Origin: Marisa cornuarietis
Taxonomy: Eukaryota; Mollusca; Gastropoda; Architaenioglossa; Ampullariidae
Length of the DNA stretch: 64,000 bases
NCBI GenBank assembly: GCA_004794655.1
Contig: SMMW01000605.1
Location: 1,054,001 to 1,118,000, forward strand
Reading direction: 5' to 3'
Positions 38,598 to 51,077 of this stretch are shown here, one piece after another (position 1 is the stretch's first letter; every line of letters starts with the position of its first letter). Below the pieces are notes generated by a model that searched no databases, was not told where the DNA came from, and saw only the letters and a list, made by a program, of their open reading frames with translations. The translations under genes and the position numbers were made by a program.

Positions 38598-39305
38598 TTG
38601 TTAGAATATTACTAGCCTACATCTGGGTCAGTGCTTGTGGAACTTGTTGCAGATTTGTTGCACGTTTGTCTTGCATGTCATTTCAGATCCACCGAGGAAC
38701 ACTAATCAGAAACATTAATATATAGAGGTGAGTAAACTTTTTTTTTTGCAGTTCATCGATAGTTTTGGGTCGAATCGAGATGTCAAAACATCGGTGGGAA
38801 CAGCAGAAATGAGATTTCCAAAACTTTGAAGGCTTTTACTGTAGGAGCGGGTAGAAGTGGATTAGGAAAGACGAAAGTGCAGGGTGCAAAATCCTTATCG
38901 AGGTTTGACTCTTGTACATAAAAAGGTATTTAGTGTGAAAATGCATGAAAGACAGCTGCATAGAATGCTTTTTGTGAAAAAAATGGGCACATGAGTAGTG
39001 TGCTTACCTGTCCCCAGAGATGTTGAACACTCTCTGTGTCCTACTGTAAAGAAATGTGAAACCATGTTTTGACGATAAAAATGAATTACAATCGAAGACC
39101 GATTCTCGACTGAATAAGCTACTAGTCTTGTTCCAGGAATTTATTCTGTGAGTTTTCCGCTTAGAGAGATTGGAGAGAAAGTTTTTTGCGAAGGAAACAA
39201 GATGAAAATATTGAGGTGGTGGATGACAGTAAACTATCAGAAATAACGGAAGAAAGGCTGGAGAGGGAAAAGTGGAAGATGAATTTAACAATTTGAAATT
39301 TTAGG
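37362..39305. other. Unassigned spacer with dinucleotide tracts
   Basis: (GT)n at about 37698-37750 and (CA)n at about 38529-38594. Nothing else recognised. Confidence 0.5.
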
Positions 39306-39560
39306 GAGAGTACTAAAACAGAGACAGAGGAAAGGAAAAGGATGAATTGAACGCTGTGAAAGAGTTGTTGGGAAAAGTAGTCACACTTGAGACAGATGAT
39401 GTGGTGGAACCTGTGAGACTAGGAAAGGTCAATGTGGGTAATCAACCCAGAATGCTTAGGATCATTGTTAATGGAGAAAAGAAAAAGAATAAGGATCTGA
39501 AAAAGGTAAGAATGTAAAGGACAGGAACAAGAGGGATTAATTTAAAAAGAGTAAGTATGA
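39306..39560 (+). mobile_element. Possible LINE ORF1 fragment
   Basis: Read in one frame, ELNAVKELLGKVV, then VEPVRLGKVNVGNQPRMLRI, then VNGEKKKNKDLKK resembles the RNA-binding part of LINE ORF1 proteins (an R-LG spacer followed by a basic LK repeat). Stops follow. It may belong with the LINE 3' end at 40640, with the 22-bp satellite in between. Confidence 0.4.
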
Positions 39561-39739
39561 AACTGTAAAGACGAACCAATAAAGGGGTATGCAACTTGGT
39601 AACTAGAGGACAACAAATGTAAAGTTTTAAGCCCAGAAACGAAACATGAAACCAGGGGGCTCCTGAGTAGGAAACAGACACAGCACCACTAAAACTGATT
39701 ATTCTTTCTTTTGTTCAGTGCCCCCTGTTTGAGAGGACG

Positions 39740-40262
39740 AAATGTCCACTGACTGTACACCAAATGTCCACTGACTGTACACTAAATGTCCACTGACTGT
39801 ACACTAAATGTCCACTAACTGTACACTAAATGTCCACTGACTGTACACTAAATGTCCACTGACTGTACACCAAATGTCCACTAACTGTACACTAAATGTC
39901 CACTGACTGTACACTAAATGTCCACTGACTGTACACTAAATGTCCACTGACTGTACACTAAATGTCCACTAACTGTACACTAAATGTCCACTGACTGTAC
40001 ACTAAATGTCCACTGACTGTACACCAAATGTCCACTAACTGTACACTAAATGTCCACTGACTGTACACTAAATGTCCACTGACTGTACACTAAATGTCCA
40101 CTGAATGTACACTAAATGTCCACTGACTGTACACTAAATGTCCACTGACTGTACACTAAATGTCCACTAACTGTATACTAAATGTCCACTGACTGTACAC
40201 CAAATGTCCACTGACTGTACACCAAATGTCCACTGACTGTACACTAAATGTCCACTAACTGT
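39740..40262. repeat. Satellite-like tandem repeat, 22-bp unit, about 24 copies
   Basis: The unit AAATGTCCACTGACTGTACA plus CT. A minority variant, CTAACTG, recurs every few units, pointing to multi-unit duplication. Confidence 0.97.
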
Positions 40263-40639
40263 GCATTAAATTTCACTGTGTGTATGCACAACAGTGCGAG
40301 AAGAAGCCTCTGCAAGCATGGGTGTAAGTGTGGTCGGAATTTGTCGATTAAGTTGCGATCATCATCAAGTCATATTCCTAGTGCAATTTCACCTGCCAAA
40401 TAAACAAATTCTTGTTTTTAATTGTCACTCCCTTCATGGCTGAACCCGGGAGTTACAAATTAGCGAGAAAGAGGAGTATTCCATGAAGTACGTTTCAGAA
40501 TTTGGGGGAATTTGAATTGAAGGAAACATTATCTACCGACCTAGCTGGAAGTGGTGGGGTGGGGTGGGGTGGGGGGGAATGTCGTATTTAGCAAAGGTTA
40601 GTGTGATAAGTTGTAGTAGGTCTTATATTATATTGTCTT

Positions 40640-41316
40640 GTATTGTCTTGTCTTGTCTTATATTATGTGATATTTGGAGGGGTAAGGCACCAATACCCAA
40701 CTCTTCAATCTCAAGTCTCGTGCCAAACCCCGGGATGGAAGCACTCATCCGTTCTCGCATTCAGTACAAACTGTCTGTGCTGTGTTTTAATTTCTTTGCT
40801 GGCTCCTGTCCTGACTATTTCTCTGAACTTCTCATCCCTTACTCTCCGTCCAGACAACTACGCTCTTCGTCTGACGACCGTATCCTAACTGTTCCTGTCC
40901 CCAGAACAACAACATATGGTCACAGGACTTTTGGCTACTGTGCTGCAAAACAATGGAACTCTCTTCCTTTCCATATCCGCCACCTTCCTAGAACTGAATC
41001 TTTCAAATCTGCACTGAAAACGCACCTCTTCCTTGAGCATTTCTCCTAACACAGTCCGCACAATGCTCGTCCTTCTTAACCCCGCCCCCTTCCCTCTTGC
41101 TACTTTACCCATCTTTCTCACAGAATCACTATATTTTTCTGTTCCTGTTACTTAATGCCTTTTGTTTTCTGTTTCGTCAGTACTGTCGTTTTCTTTCGTC
41201 CCCTTTGTTCTGTGTCTACTTAGTCCACGTCTCTTCCTCGTTTTAAGCGCTAAGAGCATGCTCTCTATGAGTGTGAATATTTATTATAAAAACCTTCACT
41301 ATTATTATTATTAAGG
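40640..41316 (+). mobile_element. Non-LTR retrotransposon 3' end (reverse-transcriptase C-terminal part)
   Basis: An uninterrupted frame to TAA at 41049 contains LSVLCFNFFAGSCPDYFSEL, RTFGYCAAKQWNSLPFHIR and ESFKSALKTHLF, the typical ending of LINE-encoded polymerases. The 3' UTR contains TTAAGCGCTAAGAGCATGC and ends in (ATT)n near 41300-41313. The preserved frame suggests a young, 5'-truncated copy. Confidence 0.8.
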
Positions 41317-43006
41317 GGGAAGTGGACAGCACGTGGCCTCCACAGCGTAACAGCAACAATGACGTCAAGCGCCGGCGGCGTGTGGTGAGATAGCGCGCGC
41401 GTCAGCGATAGCGAGGCATGTCTTTATCTGGCTACCCCTCTAGAGACAAATACAAAAAAAAGAAAAACCTTGGAAAATGGCGTCAACAGTCGTCTGCTTT
41501 CCTGTTCGCTCGCCTACACCAAAAAGTGACTGGACTAAATTTCACGGGAAAATTTATTTAAAGCAAGAAAAATGTCTGACACGTGACATGGTTATTGCTG
41601 CAGTACCCCGGGTAGTCTGGTCTATGACTTTGCCTCTAAATGCGGAACATGCTTTTCTCAATGCCAAGCCGTGGTCCCTTCATTACCTCTCATTCAAGTG
41701 CAACCGTGCACTTACTATATTATGCAAGCATACATATATTTCATTTCAAATCTGTTTCAATGACATATTTTACAGTTAAGCTAAAACAAATGGGAATGGC
41801 TAAGATTGAAAGGATAAATCCGACCTCCAGATCTAGGGCGGCCATCTTTGCGGACATTTGCACGTTGGGAGAGCTACGAGCTTCAGCAGACTCACTCCAT
41901 CAGCAGCAAGCTAGCGACTCTCTGAGGTAACACCAGACGAACATCTGTAGCAAAGTGTTACATGTGTGACCAGAGTGCTTCTGTCCACGTACAATACTTT
42001 AGTAGGCAGAACAGAACGTTAATGTGATCTGTAGTAACCTTTGAGATTTTACACACTTGCTGTCATCTCCCCTGCACCTTCTTTCTAGTCTGGTCTGTGT
42101 CCCTCCCTATGTCACTGCTTTTCACAGCCGCAATCTTTGTCAGTCGCAGTCTACTAGCCCCCGTGATCATCCACCTTCTGCTGTTACATATATGATCGGT
42201 AAAAATAATGTTTAATTAATAATAATAATTTCATAAACACTTGATTTTGAAAGGTGAGTCTACAACTTCGAATCTGTCGTGATTTCCTTTTGATTTAAGC
42301 AATAACCACGCACAAGTATCTTTTAAAAGAAAAAAAAATTGTGAGGAAAAAACCATAGCTAAAATAAAATTCAAGTGCCTTTATAAGATTAATTCAAAAC
42401 TTTCATTTCAGATTTTTTTTCAGAAAATAACTCTGTACCGGAAATTAGTTTTCATCAAATATTTCTTTGAGGCTGAGTCACAGAGAATACTTCGCTTCCA
42501 CACCTGTCAGTGTTTTTCGATTATCTATGTATCTGTTTCTATTTTCATCTACCTCCGCACATCTTTATCAACAAAAGCCTTTGTATTTTCCCAGGTCAAT
42601 AGATCCCGTATGCTTTGTAGTCTACATATGTAGCAATATGTAGTGGAACATTCTAAACTGTTACAAGAGTTGTAGACCTGGTGTTCTCGGTGTTTCTATA
42701 ATGCTAAATACATTTTCTTCAACCTACCTGTCGCTCTCTTTCATTTAAAAAAACCGCCGAATCACCATTTATTTTCCCATCGCACAAAGAGACGGTTTTT
42801 GCTACAGTAACAAAATGTCTCCACAGTACTGGTCAAAAAGTTATGATTGTCATCTTCATCATTTGAAAGAAGTTTGAAGTTTATTATAGGAGTACATTTT
42901 CGTGAAAGTTTCAAATGCTTTTCCTTAGTTGCGTGGCTAACTTGTCCTCTGACATCTCACCATGAAATTATGGTTAGAATAGATCCGAACACTTACTGCT
43001 AGCAGA
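41317..43006. other. Unassigned spacer
   Basis: No gene recognised. The 96-100 codon frames at 41477-41930 lack motifs and plausible splice context. Confidence 0.45.
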
Positions 43007-43601
43007 CTCTAAAGCAGAGGTTTTCAAACTTTTCCAGACGAGCACCACTTTCGAAAGTTTGAATTGACCGAGTACCACCTCCCGACCATACCCCTTGCGA
43101 ATATATAAACTAGTCTAGGACTTAGTCTTAGGTTCAGCGGCATTTAGTATATGATTTAGTCAGTAGCTAGTTAATTGTTAATATATTATGATATAAATAT
43201 CTTTCATTAAACATGTATATTATCGATCTTGTTATGTGTATAAATATGTAGACTTGTCTCCGCGTCTGACAAACTTTAAACTGTTGGTGACCCGGCGGTC
43301 ATATCACCCACAGACCTCACGCACCTACCCGCGGGTAAACAGAGTAAATATGCAGAGTGGCGTCAATCAGATTACAAGGGTCAGGCTCCCAATATTCTTG
43401 GCGTCCGCTTATTGGCTAAATATCCTGACGCTATGACATTCCTGCTTCTGGATTGCGACATGTGGCCATATGCAGGGCTCCACCTGTGGCAATGACAACG
43501 AACATACACCCCCCCTTCCCGTAAATATATATATATATATACGCTTTCTTTTATATTGGCGCATGGTGCTCGCGTACCACAGAAAAACCTCTGCTCTAAA
43601 G
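43007..43601. mobile_element. hAT-like non-autonomous element with 8-bp target duplication
   Basis: The left end CAGAGGTTTTCAAACTTTTC (43015) and right end AGAAAAACCTCTG (to 43593) form inverted termini. CTCTAAAG precedes (43007-43014) and follows (43594-43601), a perfect 8-bp duplication as hAT elements make. There is no transposase; the interior includes (TA)n near 43525. Confidence 0.75.
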
Positions 43602-44335
43602 GGAAGGAACTTGTTCAGCTTTGCATACAATAGTTCTCTCCCATATCAGATCGAGTATTGTCCCGCTAAATATATATATATATTAAATCGTCCTGACTGT
43701 CCTGCTAAATATATATATATTAAATCGTCCTGACTGTCCTGAGTGTTATCAGTCGACAAGTCACCGTGACTGGGCTTTAGTGCCTCGCACATCTGTCTTC
43801 TCTTTGTTCTTCGTCTTTTAACGTCATAGGCTTGCGATATTAATGCCATGTAGCAACTCTTACTGTGATAAATGTCAAACTTTTCCAGACGAGTACCACT
43901 TTCGAAAGTTCGATTTAGCCGAGTACCACCTCCCTACCCTACCCCTTGCGAATATATATATATATATATACGCATTCTTTTATATTGGCGCATGGTGCTC
44001 GCGTACCACCCGTCATACCTTCGCTGTACGCGTACCACAGTTAGAAAAACCTCTGCTCTAAAGGGAAGGAACTTGTTCAGCTTTGCATACAATAGTTCTC
44101 TCCCATATTAGATGGAATATTGTCCCGCTAAAAAATATATATATATATTAAATCGTCCTGACTGTCCTGAGTGTCATCAGTCAACAAGTCACCGTGACTG
44201 GGCTTTAGTGCCTCGCACATCTGTCAGCTTCTTTGTTCTTCGTCTTTCAACATCGACTGGGCACAGCAAGCCGGGAGCTTGCTCATAGGCGTTTGATATT
44301 AATGCCATGTAACAACTCTTACTGTGATATTACCA
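43594..44335. repeat. Segmental tandem duplication of the hAT element and its flank
   Basis: The flank 43594-43870 (GGGAAGGAACTTGTTCAGCT, GACTGGGCTTTAGTGCCTCG and more) is repeated at 44056-44335. The second copy of the element (about 43875-44055) begins inside the left terminus (TCAAACTTTTCCAGACGAG), has the right terminus and CTCTAAAG, and lacks about 430 bp of the first copy's interior. Breakpoints lie near 43026 and 43875. Confidence 0.8.
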
Positions 44336-44952
44336 CGGACTTGTATTCCTGGAATGCTTGCAGACGATTTTTTTCAGTGAAGTCATAGAACGAGGCTTTG
44401 GACGACAAAGCTTCTGGTTTATTCACATTCATTGTTAAGGCTCGCCGAGACTAACAGCGGAGAACTTCGCAAGAGGCTCAGCGTTGGTCTCGGCAGACAG
44501 ACAGCAGTCCACCCTATACACGTCCGTGGTATTACTGTGATTACTGTTGTTGTCATTCTGCAAGTGTATACATATTTGCATTGTAACTGTGACTTCCATT
44601 GCTGTAACATTTGCCACCCTAACTCAGGCAAATAAAAAAAATTAATGACTCATTAATTAAAGTGTTATTGTTATGAAGCCGCCTGTATATTGTTAGAGCG
44701 CGTGTGGCTTTTATTGCTGGGACATCTGCCCCCCCCCCTTACTAAAAGATAAAAATACAAAATAAATGATTAGCGTTGTGGTAATCTTTGAAACGTTAAA
44801 TTGTGAGTCACTGGACATTAGACTTAATGACTTAAGATAAACTTTAAAATTTGAGTGCTTTATGCATAGTTTTAATTCTAATATCATTTTTCTTTCTCTC
44901 CATTAAAAAAAAGCCTGAAAGTGAGGGGAAGTAATCCTGCCAATAATTCACG
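44336..44952. other. Upstream flank of the GPCR gene
   Basis: No promoter motif recognised. Contains a poly-C run near 44735. Confidence 0.4.
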
Positions 44953-46919
44953 ATGATGAATGATCACCTCAAGACAGCTGCTGTGTCACTGTGTGTTGGT
45001 GTTGGGACCAATCTGTTTCTTGTTTTCAGCCTTGCATACACCTGGGAATTCTGGCGACAGGTACAGATGAGAATCTTAAACAACGCAATTCTAAAGCTAA
45101 AAAGGCGTTACGAAACTATAGACAATTCCACGATTGGTTTTGTTTTTCGGTGCACCAAATTCTAGAACATTTCATATTGCTCAAAGAAGGCTGAATTATT
45201 TACTGAGATAAAGTGTATTGAATACATGCAGCATAGAGAAGGCTAATATTTATGTGCAGGTCAAGTGGTATGTCATCGTCATGATTGCCGGCAATATTCT
45301 TAGTCTCTGTGATATGGGCCTGACAACAGCCATCCTCGGGCAGTACTGGTCCATCTCCACGGACGAAGGCTGCAAGTTCGTGGCGTTCATCTCCTCCCTT
45401 GGACTTAACGTCACCAACATGGCCCTCGCTGCCTTGGCTGTCCACGTCTTTCTGACCTCAGTCACCGGTTGGCAGGGCAACAAGTTGCGACATGGAATGG
45501 TCATCGGTGTCTTCGTCCACTTGAGCCTAACCCTGACTTTGCACCAGGTTACTGAGCAGACACATCGCCGAACAGTTTCATAGATGTTCAAAATAATCTA
45601 TGAGAAGAACGCCTTCTATGGTTGTTTGGTGTATGCTACTTTGACAGGATGTGCGTGTGCGTGCGCGCGCGCGTTCCGTGCGTGCGAGTTTATGAATGAG
45701 TGGATGTTAATGTGCGTTTTTAGCACTAATGATAAATGCAATGTACTCACAGTTTTTTCTAACTAAATATTTTGTATTTTAACATGAAATCCATTTCTTA
45801 AATTGCAGATTGCCACTCATTCGGCGCAAACTATATTCGCATGCAATAGTTTTGAAGATGAAAAACACAGAAGAGTGTACCACAATGGCACTGCAGCAAC
45901 TGCCGTGTTCTTCCCTCTAGCTGTTATTTTATGCGCATGTGTGGCATCTGTACTTTTGAACAGGATTTCCAAAAGAGGTGGGTGAGTGGGTGAGTGAGAT
46001 GGAAAAATCTATCCCATACGAGAAATATACTTAATTTTTTTTTTAAGTATACCCCGATAAAACGTCCGAAGGATCAACGATTGAGTGAATGATGGATACG
46101 TGAAAAATAGTTAATTTGAAAAAAATTACGATAAAGATCTCCGAATATCAGAGTACAGAGAAATACACTAAAAACAATATAAAACAAATCCTTTAATTTC
46201 TTTTCGAAATCCTGATTTTACCGACATTTTGCAGAGACTGTCATGTCAGACGTGGCTAATACCGACGTCATTCTGGCAGCGGTTCTTGGTACGTCCTTCT
46301 TTCCTAACGGTTATTGTCAGAATGAAACCTGCTGCTTCCTTGCCTCCATCCAGTTTCATTTATTTTTGATTTCTCATTTTCACAGTCTCTGTCATGTCTC
46401 TCTCTCTTTCTCACTCTAATGCTTTAAGGAATACATCCTGTATGTAAATTACCTTAGGTAGATAATTTAGATAAATCTAACATTGTAGTATTTAGAAATG
46501 GCGGGTTTATTTTTTTTCCATGAGAACTAGTTATTTGAAGTCCGAAATATATCTGTTATAAATAATATATGTATAAATATTTGGGTACCTACATGTCCAC
46601 TCGTCTGTTCTTCTCTTATGCTTTAAATTACATCGCTAGTCGTGCCAAAAAAGTTGTAATTGTAATCCTTAAGACTTTGTGGTCTATTGGTGAACATGCT
46701 CCTGATGTTTTCTTAAAATTATTTGTCAGATTTTTCCTATGATGACGCATCCAGCAGAATTCTAGGGAGTTGTTGCTCATCTCAAACCAGTAGAAACAGT
46801 TCACACTTTTGCAACATATCTTTATTTAATGCAGTAGAAATGTACAAAGTCATTGCTATGTCACCCTTCTGTTAGGGGCCGATGGTCTAAGCAATAAAAT
46901 ATTTAATTCCCTCTCACTT

Positions 46920-46981
<62 letters not shown>

Positions 46982-47925
46982 TGTTAGCTGTTTGCTTCTG
47001 TTTGTAGGTCTCCTGGTGGCAGCCCACGATATTCCTTTCAATGTTGTTTATCTTGGGATTACCGATAGAAACAAGTGAGTAATACACGCTTATTTGCACT
47101 CACTAACATTTTCTGTGACATGGCGATAAGCTTAACGTTACAATTGTAAAATCGTGCTTCTGGGGCATTTACGGGACATATGACTAACAGTCGAAACAAA
47201 CCCGTTAACCGTCCACAAGTGGTCTACAATTTGATATTCACTTTTAGTCTCCAGAAAGGTAGGGAGGGATGCTAAAAGGGGAGGAAGAGGGAGAGACTAT
47301 ATCTACGCCAATATGTCTGTATCAGTACTCGTATCTATGTCTGGTGTGTCCATTAATGTCTATGACTGTGCGTGGTGTTTACTGACGTGTCTTTGTGTTT
47401 AGTCTGTCTACCAGTGTGTCTATGACTGTGTTTGGTGTGTCTACTAATGTGTCTATGACTGTGTCTCCGTCGATCCATACACCACACGTCTACATTCCTG
47501 TTCTCCGTGCCTGGGCCTAGACTTGTAGCACTAAACCTGCAAAACTGTGGCCAATTTATCTGCAGTTTCATCACATCTGACGTCTACTGTCGGCTGTACT
47601 ACCTCACATACGCCGTGCCCGCGGTCACTGCCAGTGCCTGTGGTACGTCACTCAGATGTCTTAGCCGTTCTGACTGTTTTTCGATCGGTCATAGTCCCTT
47701 GATGATTTTTACTTTTCAGTAGTTCGTAACAACCAATTTTGTCTAGAAAAAGCCGATTTTCTCTACCGTTTTACATCTCCAGTTTTTCTTACACTCTTGT
47801 CCGCGGTTGAAGACGGGAGGGAAAAAGAACAAGTACTGTTGGTGCTGTTTGTTGACCTTTATCACTCTTTTTATTTGTTCCCAGCTACATTTGGATATTT
47901 AGTGGCATTTTCCAATTGCCATTAG
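44953..47925 (+). CDS. Divergent class A (rhodopsin-like) G protein-coupled receptor, seven exons, 282 aa
   Basis: Exons: 44953-45060, 45260-45547, 45809-45977, 46235-46288, 47008-47074, 47521-47642, 47885-47925. All have AG/GT borders and matching phases (0, 0, 1, 1, 2, 1). TM2 holds NILSLCDMGL (Asp54). Cys74 precedes TM3, and exactly 24 residues later HVF (98-100) sits where the family has DRY. A second extracellular Cys (144) lies before TM5 with Pro168. TM6 has HDIPFNVVYL in place of CWxP. TM7 reads YYLTYAVPAVT with no NPxxY. TM4 lacks its usual Trp. The cytoplasmic tail is nearly absent. It is a plasma-membrane receptor by family; the ligand is unknown. The loss of activation motifs suggests unusual coupling or a chemosensory lineage. 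The last exon is the least certain: a longer frame (to 48112) would need a different donor. Confidence 0.75.
46918..46980. repeat. (TC)n(AC)n microsatellite (GPCR intron 5)
   Basis: A pure compound run about 30 bp upstream of the exon 5 acceptor tract. Confidence 0.95.
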
Positions 47926-49776
47926 GGCTTTATACCTCCGGACAGACAGCAAGACATCACGGGGAGGCACCAGAAACGGGTCAACTGACCCTTAGCGGCC
48001 ACGCGCAAGGGGCACAACCCGTTCAGCTCAATGAGTTGTCTCTCCATACCGGCACACGTGTCCGCTACAGCGTCCTGTCAACCAGTCAAGTTGCCTTTGT
48101 TACAGCGAGTTGAAGTTCTCCCATATTCATTTCTAACTCTGAAAATGTGTTAAGCACCTTACAGACATGTTAGAATTTAGTTTCGTGGTTTCGGTTTTGT
48201 TTGTTTGTTTGTTTGTTTTTGTTTTCTGTCTTTTTTTGTTTTGTTTTGTTTTTGTTTGGGCCTTCATTGCAGCAATTCACAAATTAAAACATTAAAACGA
48301 AATGTGAATCAATGAGGTCAAGCTTCTTTATTTTGAGTTTGAGATTATGATCTCGAGGCCTCTCGATTACATTTGTTCAGATGCTATACACATCAACCCC
48401 ACTCTTGCCATCTCAACCTTACTGGCAGCCTGCTAAGAAAATATGCAGCAATACAACATCCCAAACAACAACGACAATGGACGCAATGACGAATGTTTCG
48501 GAATACCTAGCAGCCTTTACTGAAAACAACCAATATTTTTGTTTACTATAGGTTGTATTCATGATGCGAGGGTAAGTCGTTACCCAGGGGTAAAATAGAA
48601 AAATCAGAATCTAGTTTACGACATATTGTCGAGAGCCCGGGTATATTACGTTAACTGTACCAGAAGGAATCTTTGCCATTTCTTTATAAGTACGGTTCCA
48701 GGGGTTGGGTAAAACCGCGGTCTGGACCCGCGTCATAACTACAGACACAAGAAACTTGCTTTTGGTTACCAGGGACAACGACATCCTTGCTCAATGAACA
48801 CGCTTCAGACCATCAGCATTGCTTTTGATATAAGCCTTCAATATTACGGACAGCACAGTTAGTTAGTCCTTATTGAATAAAAAAAGACCTTTTTCCACGT
48901 AAGCAGAACAAAATTTTTAACGTGCTTTTAAAAAATAAATAAGTTCAACTACCGAGCAAACAATAAATCGTACGCATGTGCATGCACTGATGAGAATATT
49001 CGATGTATTTGTGTGCGTCTTAGCGTAGAACGAAAACTTTAAGAGTATGGTGTTTTATTCATTATTCTTTTGTTTTTCAGCACCCAGTTAAATTAATATA
49101 TACAAAAAAATAAGGAGACAACACACTTATGCCATAGCTAAAAAAATACATATAAAATAAAAAATGTGATTAATTATACTAATCAGACATGTCGGACAAC
49201 AGCACACAGCCGTAACAATGGTCAATATAACCATAAGGAAAAGTGATATGAAGATAAAGATTTAAATGTTCAGATAATTATAAATATGCAATGATAGAGC
49301 ACACGACTCTAATCAAAGCCACATACCTTTTTATCGGGAAAACAATATTTTGCATTCTGATTATATTTGTTCCGGAGACAAAAACCGACGAAAAAACGAA
49401 ATTGAAGACATGTTTCCTTTTTGGAGTATTTCTACTCACTTTTTGGTTTTATTTTGAATATCGGCAGTGTAGCGATCCTCCCTAAGTACCTTATCAATAT
49501 GTGGCAACATGTTCATCTGTAAATCACAATATTTTATTTATCACACCTGCAGGAACACGCCCATCGCATAAAACGTGTTAACTGACCACCTAACACAAGC
49601 TTCACGGCATCAGTAGTGTGTGTCCTTAGTCTTACCTTTGTGCCACCTCTCACAAGTTGTAGTTAATTTACTTTCACCTGCAAGACTGACACATTCAGTT
49701 TGTCTTTCCAAAGCAAAGGTTCCAGCAGCGTGAGTTCATTTCAGTTTAGCAGGGAATGTCATCAGTGGAAGCTGTT
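47926..49776. other. Unassigned spacer between the convergent GPCR and 109-aa genes
   Basis: (GTTT)n-like run at about 48195-48255, AT-rich after 48860. No gene recognised. Confidence 0.5.
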
Positions 49777-50776
49777 TCAGTTGTAACCTTTCCAAGCATA
49801 GGATGAGAGGACCCCCATGTCCCGATAGATTGACGAGCTCACTCGACGATCTCTTTCTGGAATGTTCTCCTTCTCTACTTTTGTTAGTCTCTCCAGCTGT
49901 CAAAGAAATGGACAACTCATTTTTTTACACAGTTCTTTGCTAAAATGTAGTAGAATGTTTAACAAATTATTACTGAAGTAATAGTCAAACCACAACTATA
50001 TTCCTGAACTGGTCACTTGACAAAGACATAGATTGTCAAAAGCGTGAAGTTGGTAAAAAGAATTTGTTTTAGTTTTCTACTGATGTTTATCTTTAAATGC
50101 ACTGAGGTCATAGTGGTGATAAATGCATGTTATCAAATATTTGGGCTAGTTTGAAATAAAATATGTAATGTTCAATGCTTAAAATATCCTGTATTAATTT
50201 GTTACCTTTTCCCATGTAGCTAACCTAAAACAAAACTTGATTTCTTCTACCGAAGAAAACATAAAGATTAATGCTTTAAAAGATCAAATGTAGCAATTAA
50301 ATGAAGACAAGAAGGCTAAAGGCAAGTGAAAGATGTTAGAACAATTCTAGAAGATCTGGAATGTCAGCTATTGAAACATCGCACATGACGGCCACCAAAA
50401 CTGAGTGGAACGAGTCAAAAGACATTAAAAATAATTGGCTTCAATAGAAATTTAATCAAATTCTGACAGACATAAGACTTTACAAGTCATCGTTCAAGAA
50501 TTATCTGATTATCTAAAAATTATCGGATAATTATCTGATAATTGTTGAAGAATTATGGTATATGCCAAATAAAGGTCTCCTTCAGTGAACCAAGATCACA
50601 TAGCAAAGCGGATGCTGTTTACTGAAGTTAGGAATCAGTTTCCGGTCGATGAATGGACTAAAATGGACTTTGATAAGAAAATGTTTGGATGGACCTTGTG
50701 GTTGTCAGTAGTAGAAAGATGACAACAAAAAGGAATAAAATACTTTTAAAGTTTCGATAATAAGGTCAGTAGTCTT

Positions 50777-50834
<58 letters not shown>

Positions 50835-51077
50835 TTGCACGCTTTTTGGTGAGGAGGTGTTACTGACCATGGCGTCGATGTCCTCTCTCTTCATGTGCTT
50901 GTTGTGGCGTATGTAGGTGGGTTTCTTGTTGGTGGGCACAGTGTACAGGCGCTGGACAGTCTGCTCGATCTCGTACTCAGTCATCTTCTGGTAGCCCAGA
51001 CCAAACTCCGGCTTGAGGATCGTCCCCCACGGCTGCTTACTACTGCGCGGCCGCACGGAGGACCTGATGGTGGTCAT
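49777..51077 (-). CDS. Two-exon gene for a 109-residue protein of unknown function
   Basis: Exon 1 (51077 down to 50868) begins at ATG in context GGCAGGATGACC and codes 70 residues. It includes PWGTILKPEFGLGYQKMTEY and a charged helix EIEQTVQRLY, ending at ATG|GTCAGT in phase 0. Exon 2 (49896 down to 49777) follows TTTCTTTGACAG in phase 0 and codes LERLTKVEKENIPERDRRVS then IYRDMGVLSSYAWKGYN and TGA. There is no signal peptide and no membrane segment; it is basic and Tyr-rich, with the length of a complete small protein. The two halves make a continuous helix EDIDAM-LERL across the splice. I do not recognise the family by name. Short, basic, Tyr/Pro-rich proteins like this are common among ciliary and sperm microtubule-associated proteins, but that is only a guess. 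Confidence 0.65.
50777..50834. repeat. (CT)n(CA)n microsatellite
   Basis: A pure compound tract about 35 nt inside the intron of the 109-aa gene, on the donor side. Confidence 0.95.

Noticed and set aside
47916..48115. Alternative longer C-terminal frame for the GPCR
   Set aside because: It would need phase 2 entry from the previous exon, whereas the best donor (GTACGT at 47643) gives phase 1 and leads to the TAG at 47923. It is kept only as an alternative.
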